This document shows positions 49,658 through 62,290 of a stretch of DNA of 64,000 nucleotides, piece by piece. Positions within the stretch are counted from its first letter, which is position 1. Each line of letters starts with the position of its first letter. Source of the stretch: Anisakis pegreffii (lineage: Eukaryota; Nematoda; Chromadorea; Rhabditida; Anisakidae). The translations under genes were made by a program, and so were the position numbers. A model generated the notes under the pieces. It was not told where the DNA came from and made no database searches. It saw nothing but the letters and a program-made list of their open reading frames with translations. The DNA lies in NCBI GenBank assembly GCA_035041965.1, contig JAPYMA010000147.1, positions 1-64,000 on the forward strand, written 5' to 3'.

Positions 49658-52378
49658 ATGACCTTTATAAGTTGTCGTCAACACGCACATTTCATTGTGG
49701 TGCGTCCTAATCTTTCAGTTCTTCATTACAAAAAAATTGATTTTTTAAACAGTGTTTCATTAGACCGTTAAGAAATTTGGCGATGTTTGCAATATTTCCT
49801 TAATTTTTCAAGGAATTTGGTGAAAAAGGCTGGTTTATGCTCATGATCGAGTGTAATGGGGAGGTAGGAGGCTTAATGATCTCTTCTATCTGTATGGTGG
49901 AGCATGGGGAAGAATAGGCTGAGAATAGACGACCCATCTAATGATATCCTGATGATAGAGGATGCCGCATCAAATTGTACCATTGCAGCTGAATGGAACC
50001 AGTTTACCTTGCTGATCAAGTGATTTTCTTAAAGAAATTGCGTTCTGTCATAAATGCCTGCGCTATAGTGCTACATTGCTAACATATAAAATATGGTTGG
50101 TCCGAAGATTCAAAATTTGCGAAAATTGTCTTGTTAAGTTCTATTCACTTCTCTGTCATTGTTTTAATTACCAAAAGGTGTTCAAATGCTTATTAATATA
50201 GCCACTGCAACAAGGACTCACGGCTATAAGATTGTGAGTTTTGATTATTCTGTTCAACCGCATAAACTTTTTCGATGCCATCTTATTTCAGTTGTCACTG
50301 AAAATGATTCTATGCTTAAGTTCAGTGGATCGTAGCTATGAAATATAGCGATAAGCGGTTAACCGGGTGTTCGATTCACATTCTAACAAAAAACGAAAGA
50401 ATTCTCAACAAACGATGACAGACGTAAACATTAGCTAATTAACAAAATGAAGGTAATTTGATAAGTAGAAAATGAACGTAGGAATACTTCATTAACGAGA
50501 TAATATGTGAGATTTTTCTATTTATATTCGATCTGATAATCTCTTGGTAGTGCATATTCGAGGGAATAAATAGATGGTGCGTGTGATCCGCACAGCTTCA
50601 CGAGAATAAAACTCATTACTCGTAGAGTTCCTTTCTATACCTATCCTTCAGCTGCCTAGTGATTATTGCTCTCTCGTTTGGATATCGTTTTTGTCATTCA
50701 CCTCAACCGTACGAAAACTAATTAATCCACTTACTCACAAATTAATACAAAATGAACGAGGAAGATTACTCTCAATACGTCATGCGATTGCAAGATCTCG
50801 TTCATTTTCTAGGAAATAAAAGCTCAGCAACCACACGATATCCTTTTATAGTAATTTATTCCTTATCGTCATCTGCACCTCCCTACAGTTCCAAGTCTTT
50901 TAAGTTATATGTGATGAAATCGTCTTAACCATTTTTATCATATTAATTTATCCCTCTAAAGATTTTTCGACGATCTTCTGCAAAACCAGTCGCCATTCTA
51001 AATCTACTGGCTCACTGCGTAAACAATCATTCAAATTCTTCAATCTTGTTATTTTTCAAGCTTCAATTGTCATTCAAATAATCATTCAAATCGTGAATGT
51101 CGTTCAAAAATTCTTATTCCTATAGATTAATTCCAACAATCTAATTATCACTTAAAAATATTCAAGAACTCCTTCACGACCCATCATCAGTCGTGGCAGT
51201 TCGCCTGTTTTACAATACTTAGGATATTCTCATCGTAAGCGTAATTAACATTCAAGTTTCTGATTAGCGTTCGTGGCAAAATGGAATTCGAAGTGACAGT
51301 TTCACTTTTGCCGGAGTCATAAACGAAGAGAAAATCTTTTGAAGAAAATTTATTTATTAGTCTCAAAAAAAATGCAACGTCAAGATGGCTGCTCTTTACA
51401 ATGAAATGATTAAAATCAAAGGAAATGTCACATATCAATGAAAAAAAACTAAATGAATATCACGCATCAGTCATTTGTTAAAAGTTATAATGTGTCTAAT
51501 AAGTGGAACAATAGAACAATTAACAATTGAAGATAAATGAAGCATTCAAACAAAAGTACAACAGTTTTTAAGTATCAGCATTTTCGGTCCGACTTGACGA
51601 CACTTTTTTCCACATTATATCTGGAAATATATCTGAAAATTATGGCTATGACCCTTGTTTCTTACCACCCTCAAGAATTACGCTTCTCGTCATAGATCAC
51701 GAATAAATCCACGTTGCAGTTCTTCTCTCATACTGCATACGATCAATTTATTGACTCTTTTGTAGAACTGAACGATATTTTGTTTATTTAATCACTAAGG
51801 AATATTTCTGGAAGCAATTCTTATGCAATTTTATTAGTCACAGAAGTGATTGCCTGAGAAATCGCAATTCGCAGTTTTCAGCTTGAAAATGGTCCAATCG
51901 AGCTTTCGAATAGCCAGTTATTGATGGAAAGATTTCGAAAGAGTTTGCTCAACAGCAGACCAAACATTCAAAACTATGAGAATGAAAGCATGTCCTTTTT
52001 GGATATGTGGAGCGTTGACTGCCATTTTTCTGAGTTCGGTTTTGACTCGGTATTTTGCTGTTATTACCAAGTTGAATGGATGTTTAAGATGAATAAAGAG
52101 AGTGAAATATCATGCAGTAATGGCCATAGTCATAGCGAGATATCGCGATGCTGTGCAGTTGAACTTAGGCTTAGGCTGATGCTCCTGTCGAAGCTGAGAT
52201 ATCTACTGAACCAGTAGATGGTTCGGATTGTGGTACCTGTTAAGCAAATAAATGATCCCCTGGCATGAGCTTCAGCATAAACCATAGCCGGTAAACCATA
52301 AACCATTGCCATGTCGCGCTCTGATTATCGTCATTTGTCATGCAATCACGTGAAACGATCAATTGATAGATGTAAGTA
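49658..52378. other. intergenic, no supported gene
   Basis: AT-rich. A minus-strand ORF at 51187-51438 (83 codons, ends VKQANCHD) has mildly coding-like composition but no signal peptide, domain or splice partners. Confidence 0.45.
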
Positions 52379-52926
52379 GTGTTCGTCAGGGAGTAGTTTT
52401 TCGCACGGGGGGACCCCGCGGGGAGTAAATTGGATGGGGGGACCCTGTCGGGGAATGACCTTTCCCCGTGTTCCCCGACGGGGAGGACGGGGAGCATTTC
52501 AATGTTTTTAAGGACGGGAGCTCAATTTTTTTAAACAAAATTTCAATTTTTTAAAGATTTTTCTTCTTTTTTTTAAGTAGTTTTCTTTCAAGTGCGCCTT
52601 ATATTCACATTTCAAAACAAACGGCAAGACAATATTGAAAGTATTGCAGCGGTCTTTCACCATTTTCAGTTGATTGTTCGCGCTCCCTGTCCTCCCCGTC
52701 GGGGAGGACGGGGAGCTTGTCCTCACCGTCGGGGAGCGAAAATGGACGGGGGGGTCCCCAAGAAAGGATCGGGGAACGGATCCCCCGGGGGGGTTCTCCG
52801 CGGGGAGAAGATTGGACGGAAAGGGGATCCTCTCGAAAAAATTGGGGAGCAAATTGCGCGGGAGGGGAGCACTCGCCGCGTTCCCCGCCGGGGTCTCCGA
52901 CGGGGAGCCCGTTCGTCGACAAACAC
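52379..52926 (-). mobile_element. GC-rich TIR element, copy 2
   Basis: Starts GTGTTCGTCAGGGA and ends TCGACAAACAC, flanked by TA at 52377-52378 and 52927-52928. The AT-rich core (about 52500-52680) is the reverse complement of the core of copy 1 with few changes, while the flanking GC-rich repeats differ in number and order, as expected for expanding tandem repeats. Confidence 0.75.
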
Positions 52927-52928
52927 TA

Positions 52929-54400
52929 GATGTGTAAGTATACACATGTTTGAAAGGCATCGTCAATCATATAGTGCTTCCAAGAAGAAGGTTGTGCTTA
53001 GATTAAGTACTGAGAAGTATTACGACAGAATCGACTGAAACATTAGCAATAATCCATCGCGTGAATTTATCTTATTAGTTAACATTCAAGCGAACGAATT
53101 GCACTAATAAACGCTATCTATCATCCTTCAAAATAGCTTCTTCGTTCTGTCTTTGCAACCATATTGCTGCCACCTCTTCAATTAACCGCTCTAAACTAAT
53201 CATTCGCTCGCACTTTTTTCTCATTTCGTCCGGTCATTCACACTGTTCATTGCTTCCTTAATGTGTGAGTCAAAATCAGAATGTGCTGAAGACACTGCTA
53301 GAAGAATGGCCCATTAGAATCGGTTAACGACTGGAATCGATCGCTCATGTAAGGTCACTTTTCACGTGCCCACTGACTTTCCATCAATGGTCTTTGTTAC
53401 TGTCGGTGGGTAATTGTACAAATTCATTGACTTGACTTTCGAAAGCAACCAAGACGCAGTTAGCATCAGTCGGACTGAATTCTGATTACAGAATTGTCGC
53501 TAAGGTTATTTTTCCCGACGAAAATGAAAGATCTGATTCTCGAAACACTCTCGTCAAGATCGCTTTATGAGTGATGATGGCTGAATGGATTCATAAATGA
53601 AATGTTTTCTATTCCAGCTACAGTATATCTGTTCTCACAACGCCTTTTTGCACTTGATTGATTTTTATTAATTTTTGATCGCATGAAAACCATTAACAAA
53701 TGAACAGTTATGTCGCGTGTTAATTGTGTCGTTGCACATTAATGCTTTGGAACTGACTAGTCTTTTTTTTTATTGTTCAGCGCAATTCCTGAATTAATCC
53801 AATTGAATTGTTTCATGCCGAATTGTTCCAATTGAATTGAATTCATTATGTCCACATCCAAGAGCAAGCCGAATTGATCTTCAATTGGAAACGTTTTCCT
53901 TACGATGAAACCCATCTGGGTCATTTTCATGGGCGTTCCATTCATTTCCCCGCGAATGTCACGCTTCAGATTATCTGCCGGCTGAAATTGATGATCCTAA
54001 GTTATCGAATTATACAGTTCAAGAAATCCTTCCTGATATCTTTAACATTCCTAATGTGCAAATAAATTCACAAAAACTCCTTCATTCGCGTTTTTCTTTT
54101 TCATAAGTGTGTGCCACATACAGAACTAATCAATTTCACTACTTTGATTGTTGATTTACAAGTTATTCATTGTTGGAAGTGATTCATTCTCTAAGCATAA
54201 ACAGTAACCTGGTGCAACTGTCCGTGTTCTTTTTCTCGTGCTCTGTTCGGTTCAATTACACTGAAAACGTTCGCCTCGTTGTTGAAAAGTGAAGCGCTAT
54301 GAATGTTTCGATGTGTAAACTAATTAAGACTCAGACTTTTTGCTCGTCGCATCTTATCGAGTATTATGCCAACTATCACCAAGCAATTCATACAATTTCC
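52929..54400. other. intergenic, no supported gene
   Basis: AT-rich; no coding features. The last 100 bases should include the promoter or 5' end of the neuropeptide-like gene. Confidence 0.45.
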
Positions 54401-54425
54401 TTTCAGAGCTGTGCAAAAACAAGCT

Positions 54426-55591
54426 ATGTATTTGAAATGGATACCAATTATGTTCGTTAGTGTAAACGTTTCAGTTCACGGAGAACTTCCACCTGTGTAT
54501 TGGAATGAACACTCAGCAATCAGGTATTTGATGAATATTCTCACAAACATTCATTTTTGTGGCAATTTTGTTCGGTATTGCATGCATATGAGCTAAACAA
54601 CCAACGTGAATACGCTTCAAAAGCGCATAATGAATTTATCCAGCAGAACTGTCATTCAGTCACACAAACACATGCCTTTCCCATTCGTATCACCATTGAT
54701 TCAAAGATATTATGTTTACTTATGCGCTGTTTCAATAATTTAACACTTGATTGTATTTGAGTGGATCGAATTCAGACATCACAAAACCTGCATTCAGTCC
54801 AACGAAAGATGCAGATATAATTCAAAGACTAACACACGTCAATGACATCGTCAAGACATCAAGATTACTTCGGAGTGATGAGGTAGCGTTTTCAATTATG
54901 AACGCATCAAAAGATCGGTGCAAGGAGGTCATCCTTTGGAAAAATTGGGTGAAATACTTTTTGGCAATGTTAACATGAACGGAAAATGTATTTTCAGAGT
55001 TCAAGAAAGTATTCATCTCGTATGTCTCGAGCATGTTACTTCAGTCCGATACAATGCCTTCTCATGAAGAGGGACGACTACATGAACGATCTTATTAAGG
55101 TTTTCTTTCGACCCGTTGATTCATTTCAGTCAAGTCACATCGTTCCGTCGTTCATTGATAAAATAGACAGTATTTTCTTGAATATAGGCTCTGGGGCTCC
55201 TAGCTTTCGGCAAGGCGGTTTGTCTTCCTAAATCCTTCTACCCACAAAGGCTTCCGAATAAATAACTACAGTGTCTTATACTTTCTGGTTTGATCAAATC
55301 AATTTGTGGACATTTTTCAAAATGAAAACAGCGAATAAATGTTTTCATGGAGAATGGTTACAGATCGGTCATGTTTACAGTGAGATGGCTAATGAAGAAC
55401 AACAACGACGACAACAAACACCCCAACTGCAATCAGCACCAGATATGAACCAAAAATTTGGATTTCGTTGGTTATTCCCACGAAGAGACAGCTACCTGAG
55501 CCATGTAGAGAAAAATATTGACCTTATTCATCTCACTAATACCTCAGTGATTAGCTTTATCAACATCCTGACTTTTTTCGCTTACATATGA
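54426..55591 (+). CDS. probable neuropeptide precursor, C-type-allatostatin-like
   Basis: Exon 1 (54426-54523) follows a TTTCCTTTCAG acceptor and encodes a signal peptide (MYLKWIPIMFVSVNVSVHG) then ELPPVYWNEHSAIR. Exon 2 (54776-54882) encodes SDITKPAFSPTKDADIIQR and on to RLLRSDE. Exon 3 (54998-55099) encodes KYSSRMSRACYFSPIQCLLMKR. The core CYFSPIQC matches the arthropod C-type allatostatin core CYFNPISC, with two Cys six residues apart, followed by a KR cleavage site; no amidation Gly is present. Exon 3 to a candidate exon 4 (55364-55591, Gln-rich, FGFRWLFPRR) keeps phase 0; reading through instead stops at 55231. Exon 2 to exon 3 phases match; exon 1 (phase 2) to exon 2 (needs phase 1) does not, so a small exon or another donor (54559) is missing from the model. 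Such peptides act as secreted neuromodulators on somatostatin-like GPCRs. Confidence 0.6.
55257..55262 (+). terminator. possible poly(A) signal AATAAA
   Basis: Lies 26 bases after the alternative read-through stop of exon 3 at 55229-55231 and would end the short form of the neuropeptide transcript. In the longer form it is intronic. Confidence 0.35.
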
Positions 55592-56249
55592 TCTTTCATG
55601 ATGTTGCAGTTGAATATATACACAAAACTATTCGTATAAACGTCGTTCGTTGACGAGTATCGCTCGACTCCATGCGATCATCTGTCAACAGCACCAGTAA
55701 CAACAACAACAACAAGCAAACATAGGGTGATCCGAGTTCATTATTTCAAAATGAATTCTGTAAGCAATGTGTTGAATAATAATAACCGTTCATTCGGGAC
55801 GGACATTCCTAGTCTTGTATGATTACATTCATGTTTGCATCAAATAAATGCATCTCATGTGATATCACATCCTCATAACATCAAAAATAAAACCACGATT
55901 CCATATCTTAAAAGAGAACACAATTTTTTTCAGTGCAATCAATGCCTGATAATAAGTTCAATTACGCGTAAAACTGATAAACCAAAAAACAATGTCGGGT
56001 TGATAATGCCCCTGCAATTCGTTTCTCAAAATATTCATCGAAACGAAACAGAGCACAATTGGCCATAAACTTAATGCTTTCATAAATTGCGAGTTGATCG
56101 CTCGTTCTATGATTCAATATATCGCTCTCAAATAAGTTACCCTACGTACAAAGCAATGTGATGTGCCATACGAATATCCTATTATACCACCAATAACAGT
56201 ACTGAAACCCAACACCCTTACAGCAAACATATACACATATTTGGGTACA

Positions 56250-59200
56250 TCACAAAGAACAACCGTCTGTTGATTCGATGAATATTGCATCGATCGGATA
56301 ATGAATATAGAGATGTTCGGAATTGAGTTGATGATGAGCGTTTTCAGTGTGAGCATTTGTACAGTGAAGGCCTTTGACAGGCTCAAGATTACATCGATAA
56401 GGAGTTGGGCATGACATAACGATGAACACATAGTAAAACATTCGCTTATAGCATGCGTCAATTATTGGGTAGTAATGTTCAGTAGGTGCTAGCAACGGTA
56501 GAATATCACTCAAATTTGCTGCGGTTCTCACTTCAAACTCTCGCTGAATGTGATCACACTTCTCCTCCGTCAGCAATAATTTCAGTGAAAAATCGAGCGC
56601 CTGGAATGGAAAAGTCCAATATTGTTTCAGTTATGAATTAGTATCGGCGATCAGCATTCTCTTTTCGAAAGAACTGCACGTTGTTGTTCCACTGTTGTAT
56701 TACCAGAATCATATCGGTTTTTTTTTTTCACGAAGGAGAGTTAGAACACGAGTTTTGCTACACTCTTTACCAATATTCTCAGACAATGCCCTTAAAAAAT
56801 GCGATATATCCCTATACCCTCCCTCTCCCCATCCGGATCAATGCTCATGGTATGTCAATGTTTTGGTCAGAGGTAGCTATCTTCTCGGCCAGTGCAGGGA
56901 TAAATTCGATTAGTTCACCTTCTGACAATAAACAAGTCCTCAGAATTCATAAATCTTGCAAAGTACAAAAAAATCGAGAATTGAACTTGATAAGATGAAT
57001 CTTCACGAACCTCTCGTGACGTTACACGGCCGTTCTTGAACATCGAAAGCTGAAATAAGGAAGCAATATTGAAATAACTCATCAACTGATGTGCTTTTTG
57101 TCACTGACAACGGTCTCTTCAAAGCGCATAATTTTCGAACAACATCATCGCTCTCAAATCCGTCATTTTTCAACACAAAGATTTTTGCAGAAATTCTCAA
57201 CCGAATTTTTCATTTCAACAATATATCACGTTGCATTACTCATAAATAGTAAAGATTGCGATAAAATACTAATGGTCTACGATCTCATGAGCTATAAAAT
57301 AGAGTTTGATGGGATAATGCCCAGTTTGAAAAACTGAATCGAGTGACAATAAGAAGACTGATATTTTGAAAAAATTCTAAACTACAAATTCTTCTCGATG
57401 GCCACTGTTTGGAAGCAATTTTCGGCGATGGTTGTTTTCGATCGGTGTCCACCGAAAATGCTTTCAGACCGGTCAGTTGCTTTCAGATCCCGTCGGTGAC
57501 CAGTAAGTTTACGATTCTCAAGTAAACAAGTTCTCTCTTAAAAATGCAATGATACTGTATAACTGACTTCATCAGAGTAATGCCACTTTCGAAAATGTGC
57601 CATAACGTTGTATTGCTGCGGGACGTTGTAGATATGACGTTTATCGCTGACAGTACCAGGCCAATGAATCCACGCACTGACAATATACTCTGGATTTGCC
57701 ACCCACTTACCATAGTTCCATTTATTTGTGAAGTGACTTTCTGTCAAGATATTCTTCAGTGAAAACTGTTCTGATATCCTCTCTGAAAGTCGTCTTCATT
57801 TATACAATTAATAACACACGTTACTGATGACTTGGTTTGGTTTTCATCGATCAAAATGACCATAAAATGACTTGAAGCGATCACGAGGAACGTTCATTAT
57901 TGGACGTTTCTCGCCCTCTAACCATTACCGACTAAACATAACTTTAGAATTTAGGTTTAAGTGAATCACCTTGTAATCACTTCGGTGCATGAACATTCAG
58001 ATGATATTGAACAAGAAGACAATGTTCAGAAAGAAACTTTGATGTAAAAAGTACGCATCACTCTCATACCTGTATAAACGTTCACATCAAAGCGTTCATA
58101 AATGAATACATGTGCGTCCGAGAATTTTTGCAGGGCTTGGAATTCTGCGAGATATGTGGGCGCGAGCTGAGGAAAGAGCATGTCATCTGGATCGGAGAAT
58201 ATAATGAATTGTGCTGATTCCTTGAAATTGAAACATTATTGCAGGTTTATGAACCTTGAAAACAAATACTTAAAGCTTTACAGGTTGATATATGATGAAA
58301 CTTTAGAGCATCAAAAGTATTTTCAAGTTCATCCACACCAGTCGTTCTGACGTTCGGGTGCTCCATTACTCCTTTTGATGATCTGACATGCCACCCACCC
58401 CTCTCCAATAACCCTAAATTACCCAAAACGGGTAATTTCACTTCCAATGAGAATCACTGTCCCAGGCCATTGTGTTGCTCTCCATAGCAATTGATTATGA
58501 TTGCATGAAAGGCTATTGTCTATGACACGCTCACCTCAAACTGATTCAGATGGATTCTCATTCTTTTCAGACGTGTACTATTCACTCTCATAGCTATTGC
58601 ATTCGAATACCGTTCTCTTCATGAGTTCTCCTCATTCATTTCGTCTCATTTCATTTCACAGTTCGAATCAATTTCTCATTCAGTAGCATATACTATTTAC
58701 TGATTACGTTGACGAGTGTTGACAGCCGAAGTCAACAATACAACAAACGAATGTTATTGCTGAACAGCATTCAACAGTCAAGCGATCAATTACAGAGTGT
58801 ATTTCATAGAATGAGAATTTAACTTTAATTGTTGTGTGAAATGAATGAGGAATTAGCAGAAGAGAACACTTTTGGTGATAAAAGCTATGAGAGCGATTAT
58901 AACAGTAAGGAAAAGAATGAAAACCCTATTAAAACGAATGGAAACCCTGTGGCCGAGTTAAAAAGCACCATCACATTGGCGTTCTATCATATCATAACAA
59001 CTGTACGAAGTACTAAATTCCCGACCCGCTCCATTACGTCTTTACATCCCCAGATTACCCAAGATGCGTAATTTGACCTCATATGAGAACTATTGACCTG
59101 ACCAGTTTTGTTGAACGTAAAGATACAGGTATGACTCAAATTGCTGCACTGACCTTGAAGTTAATCAAACAATCAGTATGTGCAGAAGCTTGATTCCTGA

Positions 59201-60435
59201 AGTCTAGTTCTAAGTTTGGATCGTAGTCAGACTTTATGCCGCCAATATCGATATCTGACCATTTCTCGATGGACACAAAGCCCATTTCTTCATATCGCTG
59301 TAAATATTCACTATGGCGATCGAGCATTTGTACTCATCCATATAAGGTTGAAATAAATGAGAGCAAAACAGTTGCTGTGTATCACATCATTGCATATGGC
59401 TATAAATGTTATGATGAACGATAGAAAATACGACTCACATGGAGAATTTGCATCAGCGATGTTAAAATACTACCAATATAATAAACCTGCATAGATACAC
59501 CAAATGCAATGCGGAATTCAATTGAACTCAATAGCAGCTGCCATTTCTCGAAAGCGAACAATGGACTCACGCATGCCACTACACCGTGACGCTTTTTGAC
59601 AGGATGACGGAATGGTATCTGAAACTTTGAAATCATTTTCATGCCTTTCATTGCGATCAAATTAGCATTAGAACTTGCGCAGTTGCACCATTCATACAGC
59701 TCGATAACAAGTTTTAAGTTTTAACATTTAGCTTCTAACTGCAGTGACTGATGACCATCAAAAGTACGATAACGGATCGATGAATTGAGATGCAATAAAA
59801 TTCTATACCTCAGCCATTTCGTTGTTTTTTCGATTACCTTCGATGATAAACCTTTTGATGTCCTCGGTGACGTAACAAACGGCTATGAACAATGTCCATT
59901 TGCATTCGCCAGTCGTTTGAAACGCATTGTAAAAACCAATTTCAGTGATCTTCTCTACAGATTGATCGTTCGAACTGACGCATCTGATCGGTAATTCTTC
60001 CCTTGTGATGTGCTTATCAGCAGCAATCAGCGTCAACATTACGTTCCGTTGAACACTGCAAATATATACTGTTGAACACAACTTGTTGAACGAACAGAAT
60101 AGATAATTTGAACGAGTTGCTTAAAAGAAGTCAATCACCTTCTTTGACTGGCTGACTCATTTGCATGCGCGTTTAACGGTAATTCACCTCGACTGCAATC
60201 AACATCAGATTATGTGAGCACTTTGAACTAGCAGTGAGCGATGAAAATGATGAAATCATTACATGATGAGTTCATTGAAATAGGTTGCCGATATGACTGC
60301 TATATGCTGCGTTTCTGTTTCAGAGATGTTGTGGAAAGCGAACATCAAAACACAAGCACATAGCAGAAGAGCACAAGCTGCGATTAACACGATGAGTAAT
60401 TTGATTGTGAGAGAGAAATTTCTATTATCCTCCAT
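56250..60435 (-). CDS. family-92 glycosyltransferase (DUF23), type II membrane protein
   Basis: Eight exons: 60263-60435, 59809-60055, 59439-59618, 59154-59297, 58070-58220, 57568-57782, 57011-57049 and 56250-56600; all phases agree, 499 aa. Residues about 10-35 form a single signal-anchor (LLIVLIAACALLLCACVLMFA) after a short cytosolic start, giving Golgi type II topology. The catalytic region carries VVACVSPLFAFEKWQLLLSS, RYEEMGFVSIEKW, FIIFSDPDDMLFPQLAPTYL with the DPDD metal/nucleotide-sugar motif (about residue 258), then KWVANPEYIVSAWIHWPG and VMAHFRKWHY. These are the family's signature blocks. The characterised C. elegans member is a galactosyltransferase acting on N-glycan core fucose; the acceptor here is unknown. 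The family is strongly expanded in nematodes. Intron 4 contains two hAT-like pieces. Confidence 0.93.
58339..58460 (-). mobile_element. very short hAT-like derivative
   Basis: 122 bp joining both ends of the hAT-like family: left terminus CAGTCGTTCTGACGTTCGGG and right terminus GGGTAATTTC...GAGAATCACTG, with the whole interior missing. No target duplication is visible. An internal deletion derivative next to copy 4. Confidence 0.7.
58487..59095 (-). mobile_element. hAT-like element, copy 4, truncated
   Basis: About 610 bp homologous to copy 3, starting at nearly the same internal point (ATTGCATGAAAGG) and ending with a decayed terminus TGAGAACTATTG. The shared start suggests copies 3 and 4 belong to one truncated subfamily. 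It lies in intron 4 of the GT92 gene. Confidence 0.8.
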
Positions 60436-60439
60436 GCAC

Positions 60440-60451
60440 CTGCAAAAAGAC
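60440..60451 (-). promoter_or_regulatory. probable spliced-leader acceptor of the GT92 gene
   Basis: On the minus strand TCTTTTTGCAG is followed by GTGC and the start ATG, a 4-base 5'UTR, as for the TRAM gene. Confidence 0.55.
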
Positions 60452-61479
60452 CCTTTGAACTCATTCGAAAACGATAATTTTTACATTTTTCGGCTCAGTT
60501 CGACTGATGCTTCAGTGATGCTTCAAAATAGACAGACTCTCTTAAAAATCAGAAGAAGTTCATTTTATGTTTACTTTCAAAGAAACTTTAAGAAATCCAT
60601 CGAGATTAACAAATGCGCTACTAGCATTCCTCACTTATAGTTGGGATTAACGCTGTCTGATTTTCCAGAGATTTTTTAAATTACGGCATTTTGAATTCCC
60701 TCTCAACGACGGATATTGGATAAGGAAAAAAATCAATTGAAACCTCTCAGCTGACAATCTCAGTCGAGAATCTGCGACGTGAGCTGTTGGTTCAAAAATT
60801 AACCGTTTCAGATGAAGAAAATCGATGCATGAAGAGATTGGATTCTTTGCGTATCCCAACTTCCTCATTACCTGTAAAAAATTCATTTTGCTCAATTCAC
60901 CCAAAATGATGATATTCATATGGCGAAAAAAGTCGAAAATTAATGCAACGTAGAACAAAGTACAAAAACATATTGGATTATATTTCATTTAATGACAACT
61001 CTAAAAAGTATGATTATGAGTTGAGCAGTAAATATTGAATCGACTTGTGAGAAGATGCGTAAAGATGAACGATGAACTAATTATATAGGACGGGATTTGT
61101 TCAGCAATGAAACTGCGTAAAGGGAGCCACTGTTGATGAACGATATAATAGAATGAATTGAATGTATGACCGAGAAGATGTAATGATAAGATCTGAGTTC
61201 ACTGTGCACGTGGATATCAGTTAATCGATCAGCAATTCACACCTGAAAACAGCGACGTGGAATTTAAATATGGGCAATATGGACGTGACTTCATAACTGT
61301 GACTAGATTCAATAATCACAATAACTCCATCCGCACGCCCCTCCAACTCCGTACGGTGCTACTTAGAGCTTTCGAACCGTCCCACCCTTAAGACTGTGGC
61401 TCTCATGCGAGATAAGCTCCCTTCTGAAGGGATTAGAGAAATTGCCGACAACAAGTGGAAATGAGGCAATTGGTAACGT
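60452..61479. other. intergenic, no supported gene
   Basis: Likely promoter region of the minus-strand GT92 gene near 60.5-61 kb. No motif or repeat recognised. Confidence 0.4.
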
Positions 61480-62290
61480 CAATAGCACTGAGAAAATAGC
61501 TATAGCTCCTCAAGTAAGCCGAATTTCACAGCAAAATATATGACATTTTAATTGCAGACATTCCGCTCGATCGAATGGTGAAAAGAAATCCATAGATTTC
61601 TGGGAAAACATGAGAAGACCGTTGGTTCGAAGATGGCAACTGGTATATTGCTATATTAACGTATTGATTGCTCCATAGTGATCAATGCAGATGAATGATG
61701 AGCGCTAATTGAAATAGATCTAAGAAAATTGGTATATCTCCTCAGCTAAGCAAAATCGCTCGGCAAAATATATGTTTTCCTGAATGTAGAGATCCAGCTG
61801 GATCGAATGATGCAAAATAATTCACATGTTACTGGGCAAACTTGAGAAGACGGTAGCCTTGAAGGTGCCACCCGAGATAGTATTAATAAATTGCCTATAT
61901 CTCCTCAACTAAGCAAAATTGCTCAGTGAAATCTATAATATTCTGAATTTAGTGGTTCTGCTGGATCGTGAGCAAAATCACTCAGCAAGATATATAATAT
62001 TTTGAATGTAAACATTCCTCCCGATCGAATGGTATAAAGAAATCTATATATTATTGGGCAAACTTTAGAGTACGGTAGGTTTGAACATTGCATCCCTATA
62101 GCCTTGAGGTAGTATTAAGAAAACAGCTATATCCAAATCGCTCAGCAAAATATGTGATATCATGAATGTAGAGGTTTCTCCGGATTGAATGGTACGAAGG
62201 AATTCATATATTTTTGGGCAAACCGGAGAGTGCGGTTAGCTTGAAGGTGGTAACCCCCAATGTGCTGGAGTAATGTATATATTTATGTGC
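61480..62290 (+). repeat. diverged tandem array of repeat family R1
   Basis: About four to five diverged units of 160-230 bases. Each has TATCTCCTCAACTAAGCAAA, GCTCAGCAAAATATATAATA, a TTCTGAATGTAGAGATTC block, GATCGAATGGT, ATTGGGCAAACTTGAGAGTA and GAAGGTGGTAACCC. One unit (61886-62110) has an internal duplication of the AAAATATA block. The same family occurs at 2075-2350 (minus) and 3845-4235 (plus). Non-coding; origin unknown. After it, TACGGTA-type short repeats run to about 62370. Confidence 0.75.

Noticed and set aside
50335..50390. GTTCGATTC box suggesting a tRNA T-loop
   Set aside because: No acceptor stem or anticodon arm could be folded from the flanking sequence.
52508..53038. ORFs up to 152 codons on both strands
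   Set aside because: Same artefact in the second GC-rich element; no homology between the two copies' translations in a fixed frame.
54426..54523. Resemblance of LPPVYWN after a signal peptide to the start of ephrins
   Set aside because: No downstream exon shows the ephrin core (for example the D-x-L-x-I-x-C-P segment); the next exons lead to the allatostatin-like motif instead.
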